Shown: one piece after another, positions 9,850 to 19,200 of the stretch
Position numbering within the stretch: position 1 is the first letter of the stretch
How the letters are laid out: each line of letters starts with the position of its first letter
Assembly (NCBI RefSeq): GCF_000307775.2
Contig: NZ_KK020676.1
Coordinates: 655,254-719,253 of the forward strand
From: Stutzerimonas stutzeri KOS6
GTDB taxonomy: Bacteria; Pseudomonadota; Gammaproteobacteria; Pseudomonadales; Pseudomonadaceae
DNA length: 64,000 nt
Direction: 5' to 3'
Position numbers and translations under genes: made by a program
The notes under the pieces: generated by a model
Told to the model about the DNA's origin: nothing
What the model saw: the letters and a program-made list of their open reading frames with translations, nothing else
Database searches by the model: none

Positions 9850-10989
9850 TCAGCCTTCTTGGCCTTGGGGCTGTGCAGACGCCCCGCGGTTATCGACATT
9901 GCCCGCCGGGGCCACTTCGACCTCGACGCCCGGCTGGATGAACTGCAGGCCTTCGGTGATCACCCGATCACCCGGTTGCAGGCCTTCGCCGACCAGCCAG
10001 CGATTGCCCACGGCGCGCTCGGTCTTGATCGGACGCACTTCCACCTTGCTCTCGGCATTGACCACCATGGCGGTCGGATCCCCCTTGGTGTTGCGCGTGA
10101 CGCCCTGTTGCGGCACCAGGATCGCCTCGCTCTTGAGACCGGCGACCAGCTGCGCACGGACGAACATGCCCGGCAGCAACACCTTGTCCGGGTTGGGGAA
10201 CACGGCACGCAGGGTCACCGAACCGGTACCAGGGTCCACCGTCACCTCGCTGAATTCGAGCCTGCCCTCATGGCCGTAATCGCTGCCATCTTCCAGTTTC
10301 AGGCTGACCCGCGCGGCGTTCTCGCCGGACTTCTGCAGCCGGCCTTCGGCCAGATCGCGGCGCAGCGCCAGCAGGTCGCGGGCCGGCTGGGTCACATCGA
10401 CATAGATCGGGTCGAGCTGCTGGATGGTTGCCAGCTCCTGCGCCTGGCCGTTGCTGACCAGCGCACCTTCGGTGACGGCGGAACGGCCGATGCGGCCGGA
10501 AATCGGCGCCAGCACCTTGGTGTAGCGCAGGTCGATGCGCGCCCGCTCCAGCTCTGCCTCGGCCTGCAGGCTGGCCGCACGCGCCTCGTCATAGGCCTGC
10601 TTACTCACCGCCTGGTCCTTGACCAGTTCGGCGTAGCGGTCGGCCAGCGACTTGCTGGACGCCAGGCTGGCCTGGGCACTTTTCAGGGTTGCCTCGTACA
10701 CCGCCGCATCGATTTGGTAGAGCTGCTGCCCGGCCTTGACCTCGCTACCCTCGGTGAACAGGCGCTTCTGGATGATGCCATTGACCTGCGGACGGACCTC
10801 GGCGATGCGGTAGGCGCGGGTACGACCGGGCAGCTCGGTGGTTACCGCGAACGGCTCCGCCTGCAGGGTCACGACGCCCACGGTGGGCTTCTGCTGCGCC
10901 GGGGGCGCTGCTTCTTCCTGACAGCCGGCCAGGAAAACAGCCACGGCGAGAATGGACATCAGGGCAGCACTGGCTGACTTGATTGGCAT
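9850..10989 (-). CDS. mexA: RND efflux periplasmic adaptor lipoprotein (MexA/TtgA type)
   Basis: Membrane-fusion protein that links the inner-membrane pump to the outer-membrane channel. The 379-residue product begins with a lipoprotein signal (ILAVAVFLAGC, lipidated Cys at 23). A lipoyl/barrel-sandwich half (PQVNGIIQKRLFTEGSEVKAGQQLYQID), an alpha-hairpin of about residues 95-165, the second lipoyl half (LAPISGRIGRSAVTEGALV) and a beta-barrel/membrane-proximal domain (LLPGMFVRAQL) follow. First gene of the efflux operon; its promoter at 11062-11094 holds a TtgR-like operator. In P. aeruginosa and P. putida a regulator gene (mexR or ttgR) is divergent at this spot, but here the next gene is yceI. 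Confidence 0.94.
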   Translation of the reverse strand: MPIKSASAALMSILAVAVFLAGCQEEAAPPAQQKPTVGVVTLQAEPFAVTTELPGRTRAYRIAEVRPQVNGIIQKRLFTEGSEVKAGQQLYQIDAAVYEATLKSAQASLASSKSLADRYAELVKDQAVSKQAYDEARAASLQAEAELERARIDLRYTKVLAPISGRIGRSAVTEGALVSNGQAQELATIQQLDPIYVDVTQPARDLLALRRDLAEGRLQKSGENAARVSLKLEDGSDYGHEGRLEFSEVTVDPGTGSVTLRAVFPNPDKVLLPGMFVRAQLVAGLKSEAILVPQQGVTRNTKGDPTAMVVNAESKVEVRPIKTERAVGNRWLVGEGLQPGDRVITEGLQFIQPGVEVEVAPAGNVDNRGASAQPQGQEG

Positions 10990-11061
10990 GGAAAGACCTC
11001 TTGAAGACCTGGGCAGGCGGGAATGGGCAACGGCGCGGCGCAGACGCCGCGCATAGGGACC

Positions 11062-11094
11062 GAAATATACTTACATCCATGATTGTCTGTAAAC
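11062..11094 (-). promoter_or_regulatory. Efflux operon promoter with TtgR-like operator
   Basis: On the minus strand, -35 TTTACA (11093-11088) and -10 TATATT (11069-11064) are 18 bases apart. Overlapping them is TTACA-N12-TGTAA (11071-11092), including CATG near the centre. As I recall the P. putida ttgABC operator, it has the same TTACA-N12-TGTAA arrangement and closely similar flanks (ATGTAAGTATATT). This predicts repression by a TetR-family TtgR-like protein relieved by pump substrates. Confidence 0.65.
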
Positions 11095-11192
11095 GCCAAG
11101 GAGTCATCGCGTGAGCATAAAATGTTGCGAAACATTCGCAACGAACGCTCGGCGCGGATGCCCCGCGCATGATTCGCATCGCCCCAACACAG

Positions 11193-11214
11193 AACGCCGG
11201 TGGCGGCCGGCGTT
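11193..11214 (-). terminator. Candidate terminator downstream of yceI
   Basis: AACGCCGG (11193-11200) and CCGGCGTT (11207-11214) form an 8-bp GC-rich stem with a 6-base loop, 20 bases after the yceI stop. The following minus-strand bases (CTGTGTTG) are only moderately T-rich, so strength is uncertain. Confidence 0.45.
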
Positions 11215-11234
11215 CGCGCTTCACACGTCTGGGC

Positions 11235-11810
11235 TTACTTGCGCACGCCTTCGACCGAGATGATCAGGTCGACGGTCTGCGACGCCGGCCCCAGGTCCAT
11301 CTTGATGTCGAAGTCCTTGAGGGTCAGGGTTGTGCTGCCCTCGAAACCGGCGCGGTAGCCGCCCCAGGGATCGTCGCCCTCCCCGATGAACTTGGCCGCG
11401 ATCACCACCGGCTTGGTCACACCGTTAAGGGTCAGATTGCCGGTGATATCGGCGGTGCCTCCACCAGTGGACTTCACCGATGTCGATTCGAAGGTGGCCG
11501 TCGGGTGCTTGGCGACATTGAGGAAGTCATCGCTGCGCAGATGCTTGTCGCGCTCGGCATGATTGGTGTCGACGCTGGCGGTCTTCAGCGTGACGTTCAC
11601 CTTGCTCTGCTCCGGCTTGGCCGCATCGAAGCTGAAGTCGCCGTCGAAATCCTTGAAGGTGCCCCACAGCCAGCTGTAGCCAAGGTGGCTGATCTTGAAG
11701 TTGACGAAGGCGTGCTGGCCTTGCTTGTCGATGGCGTAATCGGCGGCGAATGCCTGGCCGCCGACTAGGGCCGAGCCGAGGACCAGCGCTGCGAGCGTTT
11801 TCTTGAGCAT
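11235..11810 (-). CDS. yceI: YceI family periplasmic lipid-binding protein
   Basis: Member of the YceI lipocalin-like family, periplasmic proteins that bind isoprenoid or other lipids. The 191-residue product has a Sec signal peptide ([22 protein letters not shown], cleavage before ADYAID). The family core follows: [27 protein letters not shown], the [17 protein letters not shown] segment, and the [14 protein letters not shown] strand. The ATG at 11810 is chosen over a TTG one codon upstream; AGGAG lies about 8 bases before it. It follows the cytochrome b561 gene by 23 bases, the same pairing as E. coli yceJ-yceI. In P. aeruginosa the gene at this place is PA0423 (PasP). The precise ligand is unknown. 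Confidence 0.92.
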   Translation of the reverse strand: MLKKTLAALVLGSALVGGQAFAADYAIDKQGQHAFVNFKISHLGYSWLWGTFKDFDGDFSFDAAKPEQSKVNVTLKTASVDTNHAERDKHLRSDDFLNVAKHPTATFESTSVKSTGGGTADITGNLTLNGVTKPVVIAAKFIGEGDDPWGGYRAGFEGSTTLTLKDFDIKMDLGPASQTVDLIISVEGVRK

Positions 11811-11833
11811 CAATGACTCTCCTATCGGGGTGA

Positions 11834-12388
11834 TTAATCGGTGCTGCGACCGAGCATGCGCATCAGCGTCGCGTCGCGATCGATGAAATGGTGCTTGAGC
11901 GCGGCGAGGGCATGCACGACGGCGAGGATCACCAATGCCCAGGCAGCGTATTCGTGAACCAGCCCGGCACTATCGGCCTGGTTGGGAATGGAAGTGATCA
12001 GCGCGGGCACTTCGAACAGCCCGAACACGCTGATCGCGCGGCCGTCGGCCGTGGAAATCAGATAACCCGAGAGCATCACCACGAACAGCCCGAGATAGAG
12101 CAGTCCATGGCCGAGCCTGGCGGCCGTTCGGGTCAGGCGGCCCTGGCTGGCCAGCGGTGCCGGTGCCGGGCTGACGAAGCGCCAGAGCACCCGTAGCAGC
12201 ATGACCAGCAGCAACAGGATGCCGATACTCTTGTGCAGGTCCGGTGCGGTCCGGTACCAGCTGCTGTAGTAGTTCAGCCCGACCATCCAGAAACCCAGGG
12301 CGAACAGACCGAATACCGCCACGGCCACCAGCCAGTGCAACACAATGCTGGTCAGCCCGTAATGCGTCGGGGAATTACGCCAGTGCAT
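11834..12388 (-). CDS. Cytochrome b561 family membrane protein
   Basis: Inner-membrane diheme b-type cytochrome of the prokaryotic b561 family (CybB/YceJ), thought to pass electrons between quinol and a periplasmic partner. The 184-residue product has four hydrophobic helices with the expected histidines: H17-type in [37 protein letters not shown], and [25 protein letters not shown]. The ATG at 12388 is favoured over one at 12397 because AAGG ends 9 bases before it but directly abuts the upstream ATG. It forms an operon with yceI 23 bases downstream. Electron partner and physiological role are unproven. Confidence 0.88.
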   Translation of the reverse strand: MHWRNSPTHYGLTSIVLHWLVAVAVFGLFALGFWMVGLNYYSSWYRTAPDLHKSIGILLLLVMLLRVLWRFVSPAPAPLASQGRLTRTAARLGHGLLYLGLFVVMLSGYLISTADGRAISVFGLFEVPALITSIPNQADSAGLVHEYAAWALVILAVVHALAALKHHFIDRDATLMRMLGRSTD

Positions 12389-12550
12389 CGAATCCATCCT
12401 TCAATTTCGAGGGGTAGAAGCCTAGCCGGTTACCTATCGGAATAGAGCGCATTTTTTCGCTTTGAAACATCGAGCAAATCGATAACTGATCGCATCGAGT
12501 GTCACTTGCAAGTTCTGCTAGGCTTCGCGACTCACTGCGGAGGACCAACC

Positions 12551-13957
12551 ATGAGCCTGAACGACAGCTGGATGCAACGCGACCTCGCCGTGCTCTGGCA
12601 TCCCTGCACCCAGATGAAGGACCACGAGCAGTTACCGCTGATCCCCATCCGCCGGGGCGAAGGCGTATGGCTGGAGGATTTCGACGGCAAGCGCTACCTG
12701 GATGCAGTCAGCTCCTGGTGGGTCAATGTGTTCGGCCATGCCAATCCGCGCATCAATCAGCGCATCAAGGATCAGGTCGACCAGCTCGAGCACGTGATGC
12801 TGGCCGGATTCAGCCACCAGCCGGTGGTGGAGCTGTCGGAACGGCTCGTTGCGCTGACTCCGGCCGGACTGGACCGGGTCTTCTATACCGACAACGGCTC
12901 GACCGGTATCGAAGTGGCGCTGAAGATGAGCTTTCACTATTGGCGCAACAGCGGACGAGGCCAGAAGCAGCGCTTCGTCACCCTGACCAACAGCTATCAC
13001 GGCGAAACCGTTGCCGCCATGTCGGTGGGCGACGTCGCCCTCTTCACCGACACCTACAAGCCGCTGCTGCTGGACACCTTCAAGGTTCCGAGCCCGGACT
13101 GCTACCTGCGGCCCGAAGGCGTGAGCTGGGAAGAGCATTCGCGGCAGATGTTCGCGCACATGGAACAGACCCTTGCCGAGCACCACCAGGATATCGCCGC
13201 GGTCATCGTCGAACCGCTGATTCAAGGCGCCGGCGGCATGCGTATGTATCACCCTGTATATCTGAAGCTGCTGCGCGAGGCCTGCGACCGCTACGAAGTC
13301 CACCTCATTCACGACGAGATCGCGGTCGGCTTCGGCCGCACCGGCAGCATGTTCGCCTGCGAGCAGGCTGGCATCACGCCGGACTTCCTCTGCCTGTCCA
13401 AGGCCTTGACCGGCGGCTATCTGCCGATGGCCGCAGTGCTCACCACCGACCAGATGTACCGGGCGTTCTACGACGACTATTCGACGCTACGCGCCTTCCT
13501 CCACTCGCACACCTACACCGGCAACCCGCTGGCCTGTGCCGCCGCGCTGGCGACGCTGGACATTTTTGCCGAGGACAATGTCATCGAAGCGAACAGGGCC
13601 CTGGCCACGCGCATGGCCAGCGCCACCGCGCACCTGGTCGAGCATCCGCACGTGGCCGAAGTCCGCCAGACCGGCATGGCGCTGGCCATCGAGATGGTTC
13701 AGGACAAGGCCAGCCGCACGGCCTATCCCTGGCAGGAGCGCCGCGGCCTGAAGGTGTACCAGCACGCGCTGGAGCGCGGCGCCTTGTTGCGGCCGCTCGG
13801 TAGCGTGGTGTATTTCCTGCCGCCGTATTGCATCACCGAGGAACAGATCGACTTTCTCGCGGCGGTCGCCACCGAGGGAATCGATATCGCGACCCGAGAT
13901 GCGAGCAGGGCCTCGGTAGCGACCGGCCCCTATCCGGGCTTCAGAGATCCGGGCTGA
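12551..13957 (+). CDS. bioA: Adenosylmethionine-8-amino-7-oxononanoate aminotransferase
   Basis: PLP-dependent biotin-pathway enzyme that converts KAPA to DAPA using S-adenosylmethionine as amino donor; cytosolic. The 468-residue product begins MSLNDSWMQRDLAVLWHPCTQMKDHE and has the class III aminotransferase features: SSWWVNVFGHANPRIN, the YHGETVAAMSVGD segment, HDEIAVGFGRTG with the PLP-binding Asp, and LSKALTGGYLPMAAV with the Schiff-base Lys. HDEIAVGFGRTG also fits the BioA subgroup. The ATG at 12551 has GGAGG (12539-12543) 7 bases upstream; an in-frame upstream ATG at 12506 would add 15 unconserved residues. The gene stands apart from other biotin genes, as usual in Pseudomonas, and a hairpin separates it from rsmE. 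Confidence 0.95.
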   Translation: MSLNDSWMQRDLAVLWHPCTQMKDHEQLPLIPIRRGEGVWLEDFDGKRYLDAVSSWWVNVFGHANPRINQRIKDQVDQLEHVMLAGFSHQPVVELSERLVALTPAGLDRVFYTDNGSTGIEVALKMSFHYWRNSGRGQKQRFVTLTNSYHGETVAAMSVGDVALFTDTYKPLLLDTFKVPSPDCYLRPEGVSWEEHSRQMFAHMEQTLAEHHQDIAAVIVEPLIQGAGGMRMYHPVYLKLLREACDRYEVHLIHDEIAVGFGRTGSMFACEQAGITPDFLCLSKALTGGYLPMAAVLTTDQMYRAFYDDYSTLRAFLHSHTYTGNPLACAAALATLDIFAEDNVIEANRALATRMASATAHLVEHPHVAEVRQTGMALAIEMVQDKASRTAYPWQERRGLKVYQHALERGALLRPLGSVVYFLPPYCITEEQIDFLAAVATEGIDIATRDASRASVATGPYPGFRDPG

Positions 13958-13962
13958 TACGG

Positions 13963-14000
13963 AGCATCGGCAGCCTGCGAGTCAGGCTGTCGATGCTTTA
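13963..14000 (+). terminator. Hairpin terminator after bioA
   Basis: Arms 13963-13977 and 13983-13997 form a 15-bp stem (AGCATCGGCAGCCTG, one G-T pair) with loop CGAGT, followed by TTTA. It starts 5 bases after the bioA stop and 40 bases before rsmE, so it may attenuate read-through into rsmE. Confidence 0.6.
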
Positions 14001-14037
14001 GACTTGCCGCTTCCACTCGCCTCCTGCAGCTGCCTCC

Positions 14038-14754
14038 ATGCGCCTATCCCGCTTCTTCATCGACGCCCCCCTCTCCCTTGGTCAGCACCTACTGCCTGAC
14101 GCATCGGCCCACTACATCAGCCGAGTGCTGCGGCTTTCGGCCGGCAGCGCGGTTCAGCTGTTCGACGGCAGCGGCAATGAGTTTCGCGGCGAGCTGCTGG
14201 AGGTCGGCAAGAAATCCGTCATCGTCGAACTGCACGAGCGCCTGACCGGAATGCCGGAGTCACCACTACGGATCCACCTCGGGCAGGGCCTTTCCCGCGG
14301 TGAGCGGATGGATTGGGCCATTCAGAAGACCACCGAGCTCGGCGTGGCGCAGATCACCCCCGTCGTCAGCGAGCGGTGCGAAGTGCGCCTGAGCGATGAG
14401 CGTGCCGACAAACGTCTGGCTCATTGGCGGCAGATTGCGATTAGCGCCTGCGAGCAATGCGGCCGGTCGGTGCTGCCGGTCATCCATTCACCGGTGAGTC
14501 TGCGAGACTGGTTGACTGTGGAGGCAGACCTTAAGCTCGTGCTGCATCCAGTGGCCGAGCCGCTGACGAGCCATGCCAGGCCGCAGACACTGGCTTTTCT
14601 GATCGGGCCGGAAGGTGGTTTGAGCGAGAGCGAAGTCGAACAGGCAGCCAACCATGGATTCCAGCCTGCTCGACTCGGCCCGCGGGTGCTGCGCACCGAG
14701 ACCGCTCCGGTGGTGGCACTGAGCGTGGCACAACAGCTCTGGGGCGATTTCTGA
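14038..14754 (+). CDS. rsmE: 16S rRNA (uracil1498-N3)-methyltransferase
   Basis: Methylates N3 of U1498 in 16S rRNA in the assembled 30S subunit, using SAM. The 238-residue product shows a PUA-like N-terminal part (MRLSRFFIDAPL, ASAHYISRVLRLSAGSAVQLFDG) and a SPOUT methyltransferase domain with trefoil-knot motifs QKTTELGVAQITPV, FLIGPEGGLSESE and LGPRVLRTETAPVVAL. The ATG at 14038 lacks a clear Shine-Dalgarno (CTGCCTCC precedes it), but the N-terminus is family-typical. It lies 80 bases after bioA and converges on chpC with a 24-base gap. The bioA-rsmE pairing is common in pseudomonads. Confidence 0.93.
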   Translation: MRLSRFFIDAPLSLGQHLLPDASAHYISRVLRLSAGSAVQLFDGSGNEFRGELLEVGKKSVIVELHERLTGMPESPLRIHLGQGLSRGERMDWAIQKTTELGVAQITPVVSERCEVRLSDERADKRLAHWRQIAISACEQCGRSVLPVIHSPVSLRDWLTVEADLKLVLHPVAEPLTSHARPQTLAFLIGPEGGLSESEVEQAANHGFQPARLGPRVLRTETAPVVALSVAQQLWGDF

Positions 14755-14778
14755 CGATGGATCGGCAGGTGGCTTCGA

Positions 14779-15249
14779 TCAGATCAGGCCAGCATCGGCG
14801 AGCTTCTGCTCCAGACCGATCAGGTCAGGAATTCGCGGCTGCACGTCACCAAGGTTGACCGCATCCAGTTCGAGCGGGGCAAGCGCGACATCCGCGCGCG
14901 CGAGGCTGGCGTCGACCTTGATTGAGTGCGGGATACCCTGCACCAGCAGCGCGATGAACTTGACGTGGTCGCGCCCTCCAACCGCGTTGAGCACGGCAAC
15001 CCGCGCCGAGCTACCAACCGGTTGCGCCTGGCCGCTGGACGCCGCCTCGAACGACAGCAGCGGCAGGCTCAGGTCACGCCACTGCACCTGCCCGAGAAAC
15101 CAGGCGGGCATGCCCTGCACCGGTTGCGGAGCGCGATAGGGGATAAGTTCGGCGACGGCCACGTTGGGCATCAGCAACACCCGATCGGCGAGCGGCATCA
15201 GCAGCCCGGTGAGGCTTTCCGCCTCCTGAGAAACGACCATTTGACTCAT
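14779..15249 (-). CDS. chpC: Chemotaxis-like adaptor ChpC (CheW-like)
   Basis: CheW-like scaffold of the Pil-Chp chemosensory system, which would couple additional receptors to the kinase ChpA. The 156-residue product consists essentially of one CheW domain: LLMPNVAVAELIPYRAPQPVQGMPAWFLGQVQWRDLSLPLLSFE, then ARVAVLNAVGG, and a C-terminal segment resembling other ChpC proteins. Its ATG overlaps the chpB stop as ATGA, so translation is likely coupled. It is the last gene of the pilG-chpC operon. In P. aeruginosa the operon goes on to chpD and chpE, but here chpC ends facing rsmE. Confidence 0.88.
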   Translation of the reverse strand: MSQMVVSQEAESLTGLLMPLADRVLLMPNVAVAELIPYRAPQPVQGMPAWFLGQVQWRDLSLPLLSFEAASSGQAQPVGSSARVAVLNAVGGRDHVKFIALLVQGIPHSIKVDASLARADVALAPLELDAVNLGDVQPRIPDLIGLEQKLADAGLI

Positions 15250-16295
15250 GAGTTATCCCGTTGAAAAGACGTGGCGGGCGTACCGACCTGACTGACCAGA
15301 TGATTGACCAAGGCTTGCGCCAGCTCCCGAGGGTCACCGCTGTAGGAGCTGTAGCCGCCTTCGCGAAGATTGTCCGGCATGCTGGAGCAGGCACAGGAGT
15401 CGGCGCGCTGCGTCCAGACCCTGCCACCCTGACGCAGCACGTATGCAGCAGCCGCGCTGCCGTCACTGCCCATGCCACTGAAGGCGATCACCCCACAACG
15501 CTCGCCGAACTGCCGGGCCAGGTTGAGCATCATCTGGTCGATCGAAGGGCTGTACGGTTCTGGCCAGCAGCGGCCATTCAGACGCGTGCTGCCATCGGTT
15601 TCGAAACCCAGCTCCTCGCTGATGGGCGCGATGACGACTTCGCCGCAGCACACCGGCTCGCCCGGGCGAACCTGGCGGACCTGCCACTGGCTATGCCGAC
15701 CCACCGCCTGGGACAGTGCCGATTCGAAACTGGCTTCGATGTGCTGGGCGTAGATGAAACCCACCGGCAGCCCCGCTGGCAGCGCATCCAGAAAGGCCTT
15801 CACAGCCTCCGGCCCGCCCAGCGACGCGGCCAGCAACCACACCTGCGCAGCCGGCTCGCCGGCTGGTGCCGTATCGGCCAATACCGAGGGCAGCGTCAGC
15901 CGCTCGGGGCGTTGCACTTCGCCTTGCAGCACATCAAGACGAGGGCCTACTGCACGTGACGGATCCCCCACCAGACGCTTGAGCTTGCTGAACAGGCTGC
16001 GCTCCCAGCGCGGGTAGAATTCCGAATGCCGCTCCGGCGCATGCCCTTCGCCGAAGAGCACACGCGTGGTGTCTCGCTCGAGCAATGCATCCACCAGCGG
16101 CGAATCTTCCGTCTGTGCGAGGTCGACCAGCCAGAGATCGGCTTGCGTAGTATCGAGATCGGCCGGCTCCAATCGCGCCGGGTCCTTGTTCAGCACCACC
16201 TGAAAACCGTTGCTCGTCAGTGCCTGCTGGAGCACGTGGCGCTGCAGCGAGGTATCGGCGAGAACCGCGATGCGTGCAGAGGCGACATCAGACAT
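15246..16295 (-). CDS. chpB: Chemotaxis protein-glutamate methylesterase ChpB (CheB-like)
   Basis: CheB-type methylesterase that would remove methyl groups placed by PilK on the receptor PilJ, giving adaptation. The 349-residue product has an N-terminal receiver-like region (IAVLADTSLQRHVLQQAL, then ADLWLVDLAQ with a candidate Asp) that looks degenerate because the usual acidic pair is AD. The catalytic domain is intact: LLAASLGGPEA with the nucleophilic Ser, YAQHIEASF with His, and FSGMGSDGS with Asp. Two ATGs (16301 and 16295) both overlap the end of chpA; I use 16295 (MSDVASARIAVL), but no good ribosome-binding site decides it. Translation is probably coupled to chpA. Confidence 0.87.
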   Translation of the reverse strand: MSDVASARIAVLADTSLQRHVLQQALTSNGFQVVLNKDPARLEPADLDTTQADLWLVDLAQTEDSPLVDALLERDTTRVLFGEGHAPERHSEFYPRWERSLFSKLKRLVGDPSRAVGPRLDVLQGEVQRPERLTLPSVLADTAPAGEPAAQVWLLAASLGGPEAVKAFLDALPAGLPVGFIYAQHIEASFESALSQAVGRHSQWQVRQVRPGEPVCCGEVVIAPISEELGFETDGSTRLNGRCWPEPYSPSIDQMMLNLARQFGERCGVIAFSGMGSDGSAAAAYVLRQGGRVWTQRADSCACSSMPDNLREGGYSSYSGDPRELAQALVNHLVSQVGTPATSFQRDNS

Positions 16296-19200
16296 CGGCA
16301 TGCACCAGTTGCTGGATGGCCTCGAGCAGCACCGATTCCTGATAGGGCTTGCCGAGGTACTCGTTGACGCCGATGGCCAGCGCGCGATCACGATGCTTCT
16401 CGCCGGTACGCGAGGTGATCATGATGATCGGCAGGTCCTTCAGATGTTCGTCATGACGCACCAGCGTGGCCACCTCGAAACCGTCCATGCGGGGCATCTC
16501 GATATCCAGCAGCATGATGTCGGGCTTGCGCTCCTGCAGCTGGCTGATGGCATCCACCCCGTCCTTGGCGGTCAGTACGTTCATGCCGTTGCGTTCCAGC
16601 AGGCGGCTGGTGACCTTGCGCACGGTGACCGAATCGTCCACCACCATGACCAGGGTCGGGCGCTCGCTCTCCGTCTCGGCCGGCTCCAGCGCCTCATCGC
16701 TCAGGCGTGGCTGTTGCTGCTGGGTGAGCTGATGCGCGTGGAGCACACGGATGGTGGCAAGCAGGTCGAGAATCACCACCACGCGACCATCACCGAGAAT
16801 GGTCGCACCGGAAATACCATGCACGCCGGCGAACTGCGGACCCAGGCTCTTCACCACGATTTCCCGCGAGCCCGCCAGGCTGTCGACCTGCACTGCGACA
16901 CTGTACTCTTTCGAGCGAACCAGGATCACCGGCAGCGGCAGGCTCTGTCCGACCAGCTTCGGCTTCTGCCCGTTGTTCAGCAGGTCACCCAGATAACGTA
17001 GCTCGTAGGCCTGCCCCGCATACTCGAATCGCGGCGCGTCCGGCTGATAGTAGGCTTCCAGCTCGTAAGGCGAGACCCGTACGATGCCCTCGATGGTGTT
17101 GAGCGGGATGGCATAAAGGTCTTCGCCGGAGTAGACCATCAGCGCCCGGTTGACCGACACAGTGAACGGCAGGCGAATCAGGAACCGAGTGCCCTGGCCA
17201 AGCGCCGATTCGATGCTCATCGAGCCGCCAAGCTGCTTGACCTCCGAATGCACCACGTCCATGCCCACACCGCGCCCGGATATCTGCGTAACGCGTTCCG
17301 CTGTGGAGAAGCCGGCCTCCAGGATGAACTGCAGAATGTCGTGTTCCGACAAATCGCTGCTGGCCGACATCATGCCGCGCTCGATGGCCTTGCGCCGCAC
17401 CGCGTCCAGGTTGATGCCGCCGCCGTCGTCCGCCAGCGTCAGCACGATGTCGCCCCCTTCACGGGCCAGATCCAGCCGGATCGTGCCTTGCTCGGGCTTG
17501 CCGATGGCACGCCGACGTTCGGCCGACTCGATGCCGTGATCGACCGCGTTGCGCAGCATGTGCTCGAGTGGCGCGACGATGCGCTCGAGCACGCTGCGAT
17601 CCATTTCGCCGGTGGCGTTGCCGACCCTGAACTCGACCTGTTTGCCGAGTTCGCCGGCCACCTGCCGAACGATGCGACGCAAACGCGGAACCAGGCGCTC
17701 GAAGGGCACCATGCGGGTACGCATGAGTCCTTCCTGCAGCTCGGTGTTGACCCGCGCCTGTTGCAGCAACAGGGTTTCCGCGTCGCGGTTACGCGCGGCC
17801 AGGGTTTCCTTCAGGTCGAGCAAGTCGGAGGCAGACTCGAACAGCGCACGCGACAGCTGCTGCAGTTGCGAGTGACGGTCCATCTCCAGGGGGTCGAAAT
17901 CATCGTAACCGGCACGCTCGGCCTCGGCCTGGTAACGACTGAGAATCTGCGCCTGGGTTTCGGTATCTAGGCGGCGCAGTTGATCGCGAACACGCTCGAT
18001 GGTCGCTTCCATCTCGCCAAGGGTGAAAGCGACATCGCTGACCTGCTGCTCGACGCGGCCACGGAAAATGGACGTTTCACCGGCGAGGTTGACCAGCCCT
18101 TCCAGCAGCTCGGCGGGAACCTTCACCAGTTCCTGCGGAGCTCGCCGCGCGGCAGCCTCCTGGGCCGCCTGCTGCGCGCGCCGAATGAACGGCAGCACCT
18201 TCGACACTGGCTGTGCGCTGGCGGCGATGATCGGCTGCGGTAGCGCCGGCGCATGATCTGGCACCGACTGCTCATGCTCGGCCGGCGCCGCTTGCGCCGC
18301 ACCGACTCCTTCGGAGGCGAGGCCGGCGCGCAGCTGCTCGATGTCCTTCAGCAGCACGTCATAGCGCTGCTGTACATCGAGGAACAGGCTGTCCGGCCAG
18401 GGTGATCCCTGCTGCTGCGCTTCGTTCAGACGCTGTTCCAGGTCGTGCGCGAGGTCGCCAAGCGCACCCTGCCCGGCAAGCCGCGCGCCGCCCTTGAGCG
18501 TGTGCAGGACTCGCAGCACGTCAGCCAGGGGGGCGGCATCGTTGCGGCTGGCATCCCAGCGACCGAGAGCCGCCTCCATTTCTTCCAGCAGGTCGTCGGC
18601 CTCCTCGACGAAGATATCGAGGATTTCGGCTTCGGCAGCGTGCCGAGCATCGTCCTGAGCGGCTTTCAGCGAAACGCTGCCGGGCGTGCTCAGCTGTTCG
18701 TCAGGGCTGTTGCGAAAGCTTCTGATGGTCTCGATCAGGGCGTCGCCCGTCGGTACCGGCTGCGCTGCGCGAACGGCCTCGAGCATTTCGGACAGGCGAT
18801 CCTGACAGCGCAGCAGAAGGTCGAACAGTTCGGGACTGGCGCGGTAGCTGCCAGCACACAGGCCCTCGTAAAGATATTCCAGCTCATGGGCCAGATCGCC
18901 GATCTCGCGGATATCAGCCATCCGCGCGCCGCCCTTGAGGGTATGCAGATCGCGCTGCAGACCTTCGAGTTCGAAGCTGTTATCGACGTCGACCATCCAG
19001 CGCTGCAGACCGCCGGCAGCGCTTTCGAGAAGATCGAAGCCTTCCTCGAGAAATATCTCGACCAGCTCCGGATCCCGCTCATCGCAGGCGTCGGTCGCTT
19101 CGACCCGCTTCGCCGGAGCATCGTCCATCCCAGGCAAGTCAAGTCCGGCATCGGCCGTGTCGATGCCGGGCTGGTCGTCAGCGAAATCCCTCGCTGTTGC

